Shown here in pieces: positions 1 through 7,136 of a DNA stretch of 64,000 nucleotides. The notes beneath the pieces were generated by a model that worked only from the letters and a program-made list of their open reading frames with translations, had not been told where the DNA came from and made no database searches. A program made the translations under genes and the position numbers. The stretch comes from Acrocarpospora catenulata (lineage in GTDB: Bacteria; Actinomycetota; Actinomycetes; Streptosporangiales; Streptosporangiaceae): NCBI RefSeq assembly GCF_018476525.1, contig NZ_JAHCST010000008.1, forward strand, positions 124,001-188,000, read 5' to 3'. The stretch's first letter is position 1; each line of letters begins with the position of its first letter.

Positions 1-862
1 GCGCGGGCGAGAGGCCGATGGCCTCCGTGCGGGAGGGGTGTCCCATGAGCAGACGGATGATCTCCGTGAAGAAACGGATTTCGGTTTCCGTTCTCGGTGA
101 GTCGTACCAGCGGTCAAAAACGGCGATCAGCCAGTCGGCGTACGGCGTCGCCGTCGATTCCGGATCGCGGAACGGCGGCGGCCGGGACCAGTTGCCGTGC
201 GGCAGTAGCAGGTCGATCGCCGGAGGGTCGAACTCGATCAGCGCCTCGTAGGTGGCGACGGGGTCGTTGCGGATGTCGACGGTGCAGAGGATCCCCGAGA
301 ACAGCCGGTGGTGCCGCCCTCTGGCCAGCCGGTTCAGCGCCGCGACCACCTGCGGGTGGCTGCTCCTGCCGCTGGCGAAGACCCGGTGCCGGTCGTTGGC
401 GGCCTGGTATCCGTCCAGGCTCACCCCGACCCGGACCTCCAGCTCCTCGAAGAGGTCGAGGAAATTCTGGTCGAGCAGAATGGCGTTGGTCTGCACGGCA
501 ATGTGTATCCGGGTTCCGACGTCGGCCGCGCGCCGGATCGCTTTTACCGCGTAGCCGATGAGTTCCGGTCCCGCCAGCAGTGGTTCGCCGCCGTGCAGAA
601 TTACCTCGATTTCCGCGAGGTCGTGGATTCTGGCGTGGTCGCCGATCCGCCGGGCGATCCGGTCGAGGGTGGCATGCGTCATGTTGATCGGCTGAGTGCG
701 CCAGGATTGGTCGGCCATCTGGTACATGTAGCAATAGCGGCAGGCCAGGTTGCACCGGCTGTTGATCTTCAAGATGAACTGCCTGAAGGCGAGTGCCTTC
801 CCGGCAGGCCCATGGTGCTGGAGTGATCCCTCCGTTTTGCCATCTCCAGACAAGTGCGCCAT
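1..862 (-). CDS. FxsB-family radical SAM/SPASM peptide-modifying enzyme, 3' end outside window
   Basis: The reading frame runs from ATG at 862 off the left edge (287 codons visible). Near residues 30-50 it has a CxxxCxxCY cluster (CNLACRYCY) that binds the SAM-cleaving [4Fe-4S] cluster. Downstream are a GGEPLL motif and VGVSLDG, both typical of radical SAM barrels. The stretch FILKINSRCNLAC, the segment ADQSW after the cluster and LLPHGNW near residue 230 match the FxsB family, which installs crosslinks in FxSxx-type RiPP precursors. The SPASM domain would lie beyond position 1. No FxSxx precursor is seen upstream in this window. The start has only a weak ribosome site; an overlapping open frame to 905 is a shadow. 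Confidence 0.85.
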   Translation of the reverse strand, partial: MAHLSGDGKTEGSLQHHGPAGKALAFRQFILKINSRCNLACRYCYMYQMADQSWRTQPINMTHATLDRIARRIGDHARIHDLAEIEVILHGGEPLLAGPELIGYAVKAIRRAADVGTRIHIAVQTNAILLDQNFLDLFEELEVRVGVSLDGYQAANDRHRVFASGRSSHPQVVAALNRLARGRHHRLFSGILCTVDIRNDPVATYEALIEFDPPAIDLLLPHGNWSRPPPFRDPESTATPYADWLIAVFDRWYDSPRTETEIRFFTEIIRLLMGHPSRTEAIGLSPA

Positions 863-1049
863 CCCCAAGGCGGTCAATGTTTTTGTCACGGAATGCACCT
901 TCCATCTGGCCTTAGTTCTCATCCGGAGTCAAGATTCGCTGTTGCCTGGGCCGCGCGGATGAGGCAAACGGAGCTTTGTCGGCGCTTTGTTGTCCGCCAA
1001 TCAGGGCCAGGGGAAGGCTGGAAATCAGCCGTAGAGCGTCAGGGGGGCG

Positions 1050-2786
1050 ATGATGATGGGCCACCACAGGGCCGGTCACCACAGGACGACCTTCGCGGAG
1101 AGCCCGGACGGCGGCTACGTCACCTCGGAGGGCGGTCTGGCCGTACTGGAGAATCCTCTGCTCAACAAGGACACGGCGTTCAGTCATGAGGAGCGGGTGC
1201 GGCTCGGGCTTGACGGGCTGATTCCGCCGGTGGTGGAGACGCTCGACGAGCAGGAGGCCCGGGCGTACGCGCAGTATCTGGCGCAGCCGACCGACCTGCT
1301 GAAGAACGTCTTCCTGACGGCGCTGCAGGACCGCAACGAGGTGCTCTTCTACCGGCTGCTCTCCGACCACCTGCGGGAGATGCTGCCCATCGTGTACGAC
1401 CCCACGGTGGCCCAGGCCATCAAGAACTACAGCCACGAGTACCGCCGTCCGCGCGGCGTCTACCTGTCCATCGACGACATGGACGGCATCGAGCAGGCCT
1501 TCCGGAACTTCGGCCTGGCCGCCGACGAGGTGGATCTGATCGTGGCCTCCGACGCCGAGGAGATCCTGGGCATCGGCGACTGGGGCGTGGGCGGCGGGGC
1601 GGGGATCGCCGCCGGGAAGCTGGCCGTCTACACGGCCGCCGCCGGCATCGACCCCGGCCGCGTCATCCCGGTGGCCCTGGACGTCGGCACCAACAACGAA
1701 GCCCTGCTCAACGACCCCTTCTACCTCGGGGTACGGCATTCGCGGGCGCGCGGGCGGCGCTATGACGAGTTCATCGACGCGTACGTCTCGACGGCCACCC
1801 GCCTGTTCCCGGACGCGATGCTGCACTGGGAGGATTTCGGCCCCTCCAACGCCAGGCGCATCCTGGAGAAGTACACCCCGCGCATCCCCACCTTCAACGA
1901 CGACATGCAGGGCACGGGCGCGATCGTGCTGGCCGCCATGCTGGGCGCCGCCCGCATCGCCGGCACCCCCATGCGCCACCAGCGCGTCGTCGTCTTCGGC
2001 GCGGGCACGGCCGGCATCGGCGTCGCCGACCAGCTCTGCGACGCGATGGTCCGGGACGGCGTGGCCGAGGAGACGGCCGTCCGCCAGATCTGGGCGGTCG
2101 ACAAGCAGGGCCTGCTCACCGCCGACATGCCGGATCTGCGTGACTTCCAGGTGCGCTACGCCCGGCCGCCGTCGGAGGTGGCCGACTGGCGCAAAACCGT
2201 GCAGGGCATCGAGCTGGGCGAGGTGGTCAGCCGGGTCAGGCCGACCATGCTGCTCGGCACCTCCACCGTGCACGGCGCCTTCACCGAGGAGATCGTCCGG
2301 ACCATGGCGGGGAACGTGGAGCGGCCGATCATCTTTCCCATCTCCAACCCGACCGACCGGATCGAGGCGATGCCGGAGGACCTGCTCCGCTGGACCGAGG
2401 GCCGCGCCCTGATCGCCACCGGCATCCCGATCAACCCGATCACCTACCACGGCGTCACCTACGCCATCGGGCAGGCCAACAACGCCCTGCTCTATCCGGG
2501 GCTGGGGCTGGGCGCGGTGGTCGCGCACGCGAGCCGGATCAGCAAGGGCATGTTGCACGCCGCCGCCGACGCCGTGGGCGGGCTGGTGGACGTCACCACT
2601 CCCGGCGCCTCGCTGCTGCCGCAGGTGGAGAACCTCCGCGAGGTCTCGGCCACGGTGGCGGTGGCGGTGGCCCGGCAGGCCGCGGTGGAGGGGCTGGCCC
2701 GGGTCGATCTCGCCGACCCCGTACAGCGGGTGCAGGACGCGATGTGGCAGCCGGAGTACCGGCCGATTCGGAGCGAGGCGGCATGA
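1050..2786 (+). CDS. maeA: NAD-dependent malic enzyme
   Basis: 578 residues, the length of the long malic enzyme class. It oxidatively decarboxylates malate to pyruvate. Visible motifs are GTNNEALLNDPFYLG, HWEDFGPSNARRILEKY, the metal-site segment PTFNDDMQGTGAIVLAA, the Rossmann loop VVVFGAGTAGIGVA and the substrate-site segment IFPISNPTDRIEA. A purine-rich AGGGGGG lies a few bases before the ATG at 1050. The stop overlaps the fumarase start in an ATGA, so the two genes form an operon handling C4 acids: fumarase makes malate and this enzyme turns it into pyruvate. NAD rather than NADP preference is inferred from the family, not seen directly. Confidence 0.93.
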   Translation: MMMGHHRAGHHRTTFAESPDGGYVTSEGGLAVLENPLLNKDTAFSHEERVRLGLDGLIPPVVETLDEQEARAYAQYLAQPTDLLKNVFLTALQDRNEVLFYRLLSDHLREMLPIVYDPTVAQAIKNYSHEYRRPRGVYLSIDDMDGIEQAFRNFGLAADEVDLIVASDAEEILGIGDWGVGGGAGIAAGKLAVYTAAAGIDPGRVIPVALDVGTNNEALLNDPFYLGVRHSRARGRRYDEFIDAYVSTATRLFPDAMLHWEDFGPSNARRILEKYTPRIPTFNDDMQGTGAIVLAAMLGAARIAGTPMRHQRVVVFGAGTAGIGVADQLCDAMVRDGVAEETAVRQIWAVDKQGLLTADMPDLRDFQVRYARPPSEVADWRKTVQGIELGEVVSRVRPTMLLGTSTVHGAFTEEIVRTMAGNVERPIIFPISNPTDRIEAMPEDLLRWTEGRALIATGIPINPITYHGVTYAIGQANNALLYPGLGLGAVVAHASRISKGMLHAAADAVGGLVDVTTPGASLLPQVENLREVSATVAVAVARQAAVEGLARVDLADPVQRVQDAMWQPEYRPIRSEAA

Positions 2787-4225
2787 GCACCCAACCCCAC
2801 GACGTCCCGATCGGCCTGTCGGCCACCGGCACCCGGACCGAACGCGACTCGCTCGGCGCCGTCGAGGTGCCCGCCGACCACTACTGGGGCGCGCAGACCC
2901 AGCGCTCGCTCATCCACTTCGACATCGGCGACGACCGCATGCCCAAGGCCGTCTACCACGCGTACGGATACATCAAGAAGGCGGCGGCGATCGTGAACGG
3001 GCGGGCCGGGCGGTTGCCGCGGTGGCAGGCCGACCTGATCGGCCGGGTCGCCGACGAGGTCGTCAGCGGCGCGCTGGACAGCGAGTTCCCCCTGTACGTC
3101 TGGCAGACCGGGTCCGGCACGCAGTCCAACATGAACGTCAACGAGGTGATCTCCAACCGGGCCATTCAGCTGCTGGGCGGCCGGCTCGGCAGCAAGGAGC
3201 CGATCCACCCCAACGACCAGGTGAACATGGGTCAGTCGTCGAACGACACCTTCGTCACCGCCATGCACATCGCGGCGACGCTGGCCGTGGCCCGCGAGGT
3301 GCTGCCCGCGCTGGCCCGGCTACGGCAGGCCACCGCCGCCCGGAGCGAGGAGTGGGCGCACACCGTCAAGATCGGTCGTACCCACCTGGAGGACGCCACC
3401 CCCCTCACGGTCGGCCAGGAGTGGTCAGGCTACGCCGCCCAGCTGGACGACGCCTCCGGCCATCTCGAACACACCCTCACCGGCCTCTACCCGCTGGCCA
3501 TCGGCGGCACCGCGGTCGGCACCGGCCTGAACGCGCCCCCCGGTTTCGGCGACGAGGTCGCCGCCGAACTGGCCGACCTCACCGGCCACCCCTTCACCAG
3601 CGCCCCCAACAAGTTCGCCGCCCAGGCCTCCTGCGACGCCCTGGTACGCCTGTCGGCGGCGCTCCGCGCCCTGGCGGTCTGCCTCTTCAAGTTCGCCAAC
3701 GACATGCGCTGGCTCGGCTCGGGCCCCCGGGCAGGCCTGCACGAACTGATCCTGCCGTCCAACGAGCCCGGCTCCTCGATCATGCCGGGCAAGGTCAACC
3801 CCACCCAGGCCGAGGCGATGCTGATGGTCGCCATCCAGGTGATCGCCGACGACGGCGCGGTCGCCATGGCCGGCGCCGAGGGCAACTTCGAACTGAACGC
3901 CTTCCGCCCCATCATCATCAACAACGTCCTGCACTCAGCCCGCCTACTCGCCGACATGATGCACCACTTCCGCACCTACCTAATCGAAGGCACCCAGCTC
4001 AACACCCCCCAACTCAAACAGAACATCGACCGCTCCCTCATGATGGTCACCGCCCTCACCCCCGTAATCGGCTACGACAAAGCAGCCCAAATAGCCCACC
4101 ACGCCCTCAAAGAAAACCTCACCCTCAAAGCCGCCGCCCTACAGTCCGGCGTCCCCGAGGACCTGTACGACAAAGTCGTCAACCCCGAAGCCCTGACCAC
4201 CCCCGGAGTCGCCTCCACCCGCTGA
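2783..4225 (+). CDS. fumC: class II fumarate hydratase
   Basis: 480 residues; interconverts fumarate and malate in the TCA cycle as a cytosolic homotetramer. The start chosen is the ATG overlapping the malic enzyme stop (ATGA); a longer open frame from 2744 lies inside maeA and is not needed. Diagnostic motifs are GQSSNDTFVTAMHIA, GRTHLEDATPLTVGQEW and the superfamily signature GSSIMPGKVNPTQAEA, whose loop carries the catalytic Ser. Translational coupling with maeA suggests co-expression. The last 200 bases are unusually rich in C-ending codons and CCC runs compared with the start of the gene, a local bias with no visible effect on the protein. Confidence 0.95.
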   Translation: MSTQPHDVPIGLSATGTRTERDSLGAVEVPADHYWGAQTQRSLIHFDIGDDRMPKAVYHAYGYIKKAAAIVNGRAGRLPRWQADLIGRVADEVVSGALDSEFPLYVWQTGSGTQSNMNVNEVISNRAIQLLGGRLGSKEPIHPNDQVNMGQSSNDTFVTAMHIAATLAVAREVLPALARLRQATAARSEEWAHTVKIGRTHLEDATPLTVGQEWSGYAAQLDDASGHLEHTLTGLYPLAIGGTAVGTGLNAPPGFGDEVAAELADLTGHPFTSAPNKFAAQASCDALVRLSAALRALAVCLFKFANDMRWLGSGPRAGLHELILPSNEPGSSIMPGKVNPTQAEAMLMVAIQVIADDGAVAMAGAEGNFELNAFRPIIINNVLHSARLLADMMHHFRTYLIEGTQLNTPQLKQNIDRSLMMVTALTPVIGYDKAAQIAHHALKENLTLKAAALQSGVPEDLYDKVVNPEALTTPGVASTR

Positions 4226-4288
4226 ACTAGCCGTAGCGCGGTCGGCGCGTTCCCCGTGGATGGTCATGGGGCCATCGTGGCGGAACCG

Positions 4289-4708
4289 TCAGAGGTTGCG
4301 CAGGCGTCGTCCGGTGATCTGGGTGGGCACGATGCGGAGGTAGTGGTCGCGTTCGCCGCCTGCCCAGGTCTCCAGGGGGGTGCCCGCGATGGCGGACCTG
4401 GGGATGCTCCGGACGGGGCCCTGGATGAGCACGCTCCAGCCGGAACGGGTCGTCTCGTTGATGGAGTCGATCTCGAAGGCGATGCACATGTCCAGGTCCT
4501 TGATGCCCGTGCGCAGGTCCTCGTCCATGACGCCGCCGCTGCGGGTGCGGAAGACGATCGCGCCCTGGTGCATGCGGTAGTTGACGGGCAGCACGGTGGG
4601 CCCGTGCGAGCCGCTGAAGGAGACCCGGCCGATCCCGCCACCGGAGATGAGGTCCAGGCACTCCTGCACGCTGAGCGTGTCGAGTACGGAGCCAGTGGAT
4701 TCGCTCAT
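4289..4708 (-). CDS. pyridoxamine 5'-phosphate oxidase-like split-barrel protein
   Basis: 139 residues. The segment LDLISGGGIGRVSFSGSHGPTVLPVNYRMHQGAIVFRT is the start of a flavin/F420-binding split barrel of the PNPOx-like superfamily, which ends here with IVPTQITGRRLRNL. GGAAGG precedes the ATG at 4708. The gene is divergent from a universal stress protein gene, and two DevR/OsdR-like palindromes lie between them. Such small split-barrel proteins are frequent members of dormancy or hypoxia regulons in actinobacteria. True PNPOx activity is unlikely, since the family is broad; a flavin- or F420-linked reductase role is an inference. Confidence 0.8.
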   Translation of the reverse strand: MSESTGSVLDTLSVQECLDLISGGGIGRVSFSGSHGPTVLPVNYRMHQGAIVFRTRSGGVMDEDLRTGIKDLDMCIAFEIDSINETTRSGWSVLIQGPVRSIPRSAIAGTPLETWAGGERDHYLRIVPTQITGRRLRNL

Positions 4709-4743
4709 CGGAGCGTCCTTCCTTTCTGTCCGCGGTCCGCGCA

Positions 4744-4760
4744 GGGGGCCAACGTCCCCA
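4744..4760. promoter_or_regulatory. DevR/OsdR-like box 1
   Basis: Core GGGGCCAACGTCCCC, an imperfect palindrome of the form GGRCCAANGKCCY. It lies 36 bases upstream of the PNPOx-like gene and shares its core with the other three boxes in the window. The layout resembles the DosR/DevR half-site arrangement (GGGAC...GTCCC). No dosR-type regulator gene is in the window. Confidence 0.55.
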
Positions 4761-4809
4761 GTATCGGCAGGTCCCGGCTCCGCCGACACGGCCCATGGAC
4801 CCCCCTGGT

Positions 4810-4826
4810 GAGGACCAATGGCCCTG
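4810..4826. promoter_or_regulatory. DevR/OsdR-like box 2
   Basis: Core AGGACCAATGGCCCT, 54 bases upstream of the universal stress protein start, in the usual place for an activator of that promoter. It shares the GGACCAAnG core with the boxes at 7026 and 7086. Confidence 0.55.
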
Positions 4827-4879
4827 TGTCCGGGTAGCGGCTCCGAAGTCCACTCAAGGTGGAAACGAAGGAGGATGCC

Positions 4880-5737
4880 ATGCGTGAGGTCATCGTGGTC
4901 GGTGTGGACGGCTCCCCGGCCGCCCTGCAGGCGGTGGAGTGGGCGGCCGAGGACGCCGTCCGGGCCCGGCTGCCGTTGCGGATCGTGTACGCCGTGGACC
5001 GCTCGCCGTACCAGATTGTGAAATTTCCGGATTCGCGGTTGGAGGATCTGCTCGACCAGCACGCCCGGCGGGTGCTCACCGACGCCGAGGAGGCGGCCCA
5101 CCTGCGGTATCCCGGACTGGCCGTCACCATTGAGACGATCAACGGCCGGCCGGCCGACGTCCTCCGCGCCGAGGCCGCGGAGGCCACCGAACTGGTGGTC
5201 GGCAGCCGGGGACTGGGCGGCTTCGCCGGCACCCTGGTCGGCTCGGTCTCCATGCACGTGGCCGGGCAGACGCCCGGCGCCGTCGTGGTGGTGCGGTCCC
5301 GCCCCGAGCATGAGCGCGGCGAGGTGGTCGTCGGCGTGGACGACTCCCCGATCTGCGAACCGGCCCTCACCTACGCCTTCACCCAGGCGCGGCAGCGCGG
5401 CTGCACCCTGCGCGCCCTGCACGCCTGGCAACTGCCCGTCTACGCGTACGCCCCCGAGATCGCCTACGAGCTAGACGAGATCGCCAAGACCCGCCAGGAG
5501 GCCGTCAACGCCTCGCTCGCGTCCTGCCGGGAGAAGTATCCCGAGGTGAAGGTGGCGGAGGACATCCGCCACGAGCACCCCGTGGGCGCGCTGGTGGCGG
5601 CCTCGGCCAAGGCGGACCTGGTCGTGGTCGGCTCGCACGGGCGCTCCACGCTGGGCGCGGTGGTGCTGGGCTCGGTCAGCCGGGGCGTGCTGCACCACGC
5701 CAAGTGCCCGGTGGCCGTGGTCCGGGCCACCGAGTAA
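4880..5737 (+). CDS. tandem universal stress protein (UspA family)
   Basis: 285 residues containing two Usp domains, roughly 1-145 and 150-285. Each has the ATP-binding pattern GxxGxxxxxxxxxGS: VVGSRGLGGFAGTLVGSVS in the first and VVGSHGRSTLGAVVLGSVS in the second; each begins with VVGVD(G/D)SP. The start was set at 4880 because AAGGAGG lies 5 bases upstream; the frame is open to 4859 but that ATG lacks a site. Two-domain ATP-binding Usp proteins are typical of actinobacterial dormancy regulons. The gene is divergent from the PNPOx-like gene across two shared operator-like boxes. Confidence 0.92.
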   Translation: MREVIVVGVDGSPAALQAVEWAAEDAVRARLPLRIVYAVDRSPYQIVKFPDSRLEDLLDQHARRVLTDAEEAAHLRYPGLAVTIETINGRPADVLRAEAAEATELVVGSRGLGGFAGTLVGSVSMHVAGQTPGAVVVVRSRPEHERGEVVVGVDDSPICEPALTYAFTQARQRGCTLRALHAWQLPVYAYAPEIAYELDEIAKTRQEAVNASLASCREKYPEVKVAEDIRHEHPVGALVAASAKADLVVVGSHGRSTLGAVVLGSVSRGVLHHAKCPVAVVRATE

Positions 5738-5750
5738 AGCCGAGGAAAGG

Positions 5751-6944
5751 CTAGGCCCGGGAGACCAGCCGGATGGCGGTGTCCGTCACGACAGCCCCGT
5801 CAGCGGTGACGGTGACGGGGCTGAGTTCGAGTTCCGCCACCTCCGGCAGGGTGAGGATGAGCTGGCCGACCGCGCGGACCAGGGCGGCCAGCGCCTCGGT
5901 GTCGGCTTTGCGGCGGCCGCGGTAGCCGTACAGCAGGGGAGAGCAGTGCAGGTCGGCGATCATTTCGGCGGCGGTGGCGATGCCGAAGGGCGGCACCCGG
6001 AAGGAACGGTCGACGAGCAGGTCGGCGATGGGGCCGCCGGTCTGCACCATCACGAGCGGGCCGTAGACCAGGTGGTTGACGGCCCCGACGATGACCTCCA
6101 CGCCCGGGGGTGTGGCGGCGGTGACGGAGATGCCGAACCCGTTGAGGAGGGCCACGGGATCCGGCAGGCCGCACGCCACGGGCGCGGGGGCCGGGGGCTC
6201 GTGGGAGCAGCGCCGCCATTCGGCGTAGCGCGCGGCCCGGGCGAGCGCGCGGATGGCCTGGTCCGGATACGGATAGTGGGGAACAGGGCCGTCGGCCCCC
6301 TGCCGCCCGAGCGAGCAGGCGACCATGGTCTTCCCGGGGTGGGCGGCCAGGCCCGGAGACACGGCGAGCAGGGCGTCCGCGTCGGCGGCGCTCCCGGCCA
6401 CCACCAGTCCCGCGCGTTCGCAGGCGGCGGCGATCAGCGTCCCGGCGTCGGCGGGGTCGCCGACGAGGGCGACGCGCCGCCCGCGGGGCAGCGGCTGGGC
6501 GGCCAGCAGCCGGGCGGTGTCCACGAGTTCCCCCAGGGTGGTGAACCTGAGCAGCCCGGTCGCCGCGGCGAGGGCGCCCATGGCGACGCCGGGGGTGACG
6601 GCCGAGGCGAGCCGGGAGCCGGACTCCCCGTCCGGGAGCGGCCGGCCGGTCTCGAACAGCAGGACGGGTTTGCGGCGGCCGACGCGGGACGCGACCGCGG
6701 CGAACCTGCGCGGATCGCCGAGCGCGTCCAGGCAGAGCACGACGAGCCGCACCCGCTCGTCGTCCTCCCAGCGTTCGAGCAGGTCGGCGGCGTCGAGCCC
6801 GCTCCCGGCCGGCTCGTAGGCCGCCAGGGCCAGCCGCTCGCACAGCGCGTCCGCCACGGTGGCCGACTGGGAATACAGGCCGGTGCTGCCCTCCGGGCGT
6901 CGGGACGTGACCGTACGCGGGTGAGCGACGCATTCCTCGGACAT
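5751..6944 (-). CDS. shortened NDP-forming acyl-CoA synthetase-like protein
   Basis: 397 residues, against about 700-900 for a full NDP-forming acyl-CoA (acetate-CoA) ligase. The N-terminal 200 residues resemble the flavodoxin-like ligase-CoA domain (ADLLERWEDDERVRLVVLCLDAL, RRKPVLLFETG, VALVGDPADAGTLIAAACERAGL). The last 110 residues resemble only the C-terminal end of an ATP-grasp domain (GVEVIVGAVNHLVYGPLVMVQTGG, ELELSPVTV). The N-terminal CoA-binding Rossmann domain and most of the ATP-grasp are absent, so a full ligase reaction is doubtful. GGAGG precedes the ATG at 6944. It is divergent from phosphoketolase across two DevR/OsdR-like boxes, so it probably belongs to the same stress regulon. 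Scaffold, regulatory or subunit roles are possible. Confidence 0.7.
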   Translation of the reverse strand: MSEECVAHPRTVTSRRPEGSTGLYSQSATVADALCERLALAAYEPAGSGLDAADLLERWEDDERVRLVVLCLDALGDPRRFAAVASRVGRRKPVLLFETGRPLPDGESGSRLASAVTPGVAMGALAAATGLLRFTTLGELVDTARLLAAQPLPRGRRVALVGDPADAGTLIAAACERAGLVVAGSAADADALLAVSPGLAAHPGKTMVACSLGRQGADGPVPHYPYPDQAIRALARAARYAEWRRCSHEPPAPAPVACGLPDPVALLNGFGISVTAATPPGVEVIVGAVNHLVYGPLVMVQTGGPIADLLVDRSFRVPPFGIATAAEMIADLHCSPLLYGYRGRRKADTEALAALVRAVGQLILTLPEVAELELSPVTVTADGAVVTDTAIRLVSRA

Positions 6945-7025
6945 GTGGGGGCGGGCCTCCTTCGCAGCTCTGGCGTCACCTTGACGGGAGGACGGCGGGC
7001 CGGGTAAGGGTCGGACGGCATGCCG

Positions 7026-7047
7026 GGAAAGGACCAAGGTCCTTTCC
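7026..7047. promoter_or_regulatory. DevR/OsdR-like box 3, near-perfect palindrome
   Basis: Core AAGGACCAAGGTCCTT, extended by matching bases on both sides and symmetric except for the central AA. It lies between the divergent acyl-CoA synthetase-like and phosphoketolase genes and is the most symmetric of the four copies. Confidence 0.6.
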
Positions 7048-7085
7048 CCAGGGCGAACGCGCGGCGGCGAGGAACCACGCCAACT

Positions 7086-7103
7086 AGTGACCAACGTCCC
7101 TAT
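7086..7103. promoter_or_regulatory. DevR/OsdR-like box 4 at the phosphoketolase promoter
   Basis: Core GTGACCAACGTCCCT, centred about 42 bases before the phosphoketolase ATG. No Shine-Dalgarno sequence precedes that ATG, so the box would sit near the -35 region of a leaderless transcript, the position expected for a DosR-type activator. Confidence 0.55.
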
Positions 7104-7136
7104 TTCCCGGCGCACTCCGGCTTGACGATCAGAACT

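Noticed and set aside
114-905. 263-codon - strand frame over the radical SAM gene
   Set aside because: Arg/Pro-rich and without motifs; the radical SAM frame with CxxxCxxC is in another phase.
912-2558. 548-codon open frame on the - strand opposite the malic enzyme
   Set aside because: It is Arg/Gly/Pro/Val-rich with no domain, and maeA on the other strand has clear motifs and start. Long antisense frames are normal at this GC content.
3425-3975. Two - strand frames opposite fumarase
   Set aside because: Both are antisense shadows of a well-supported fumC.
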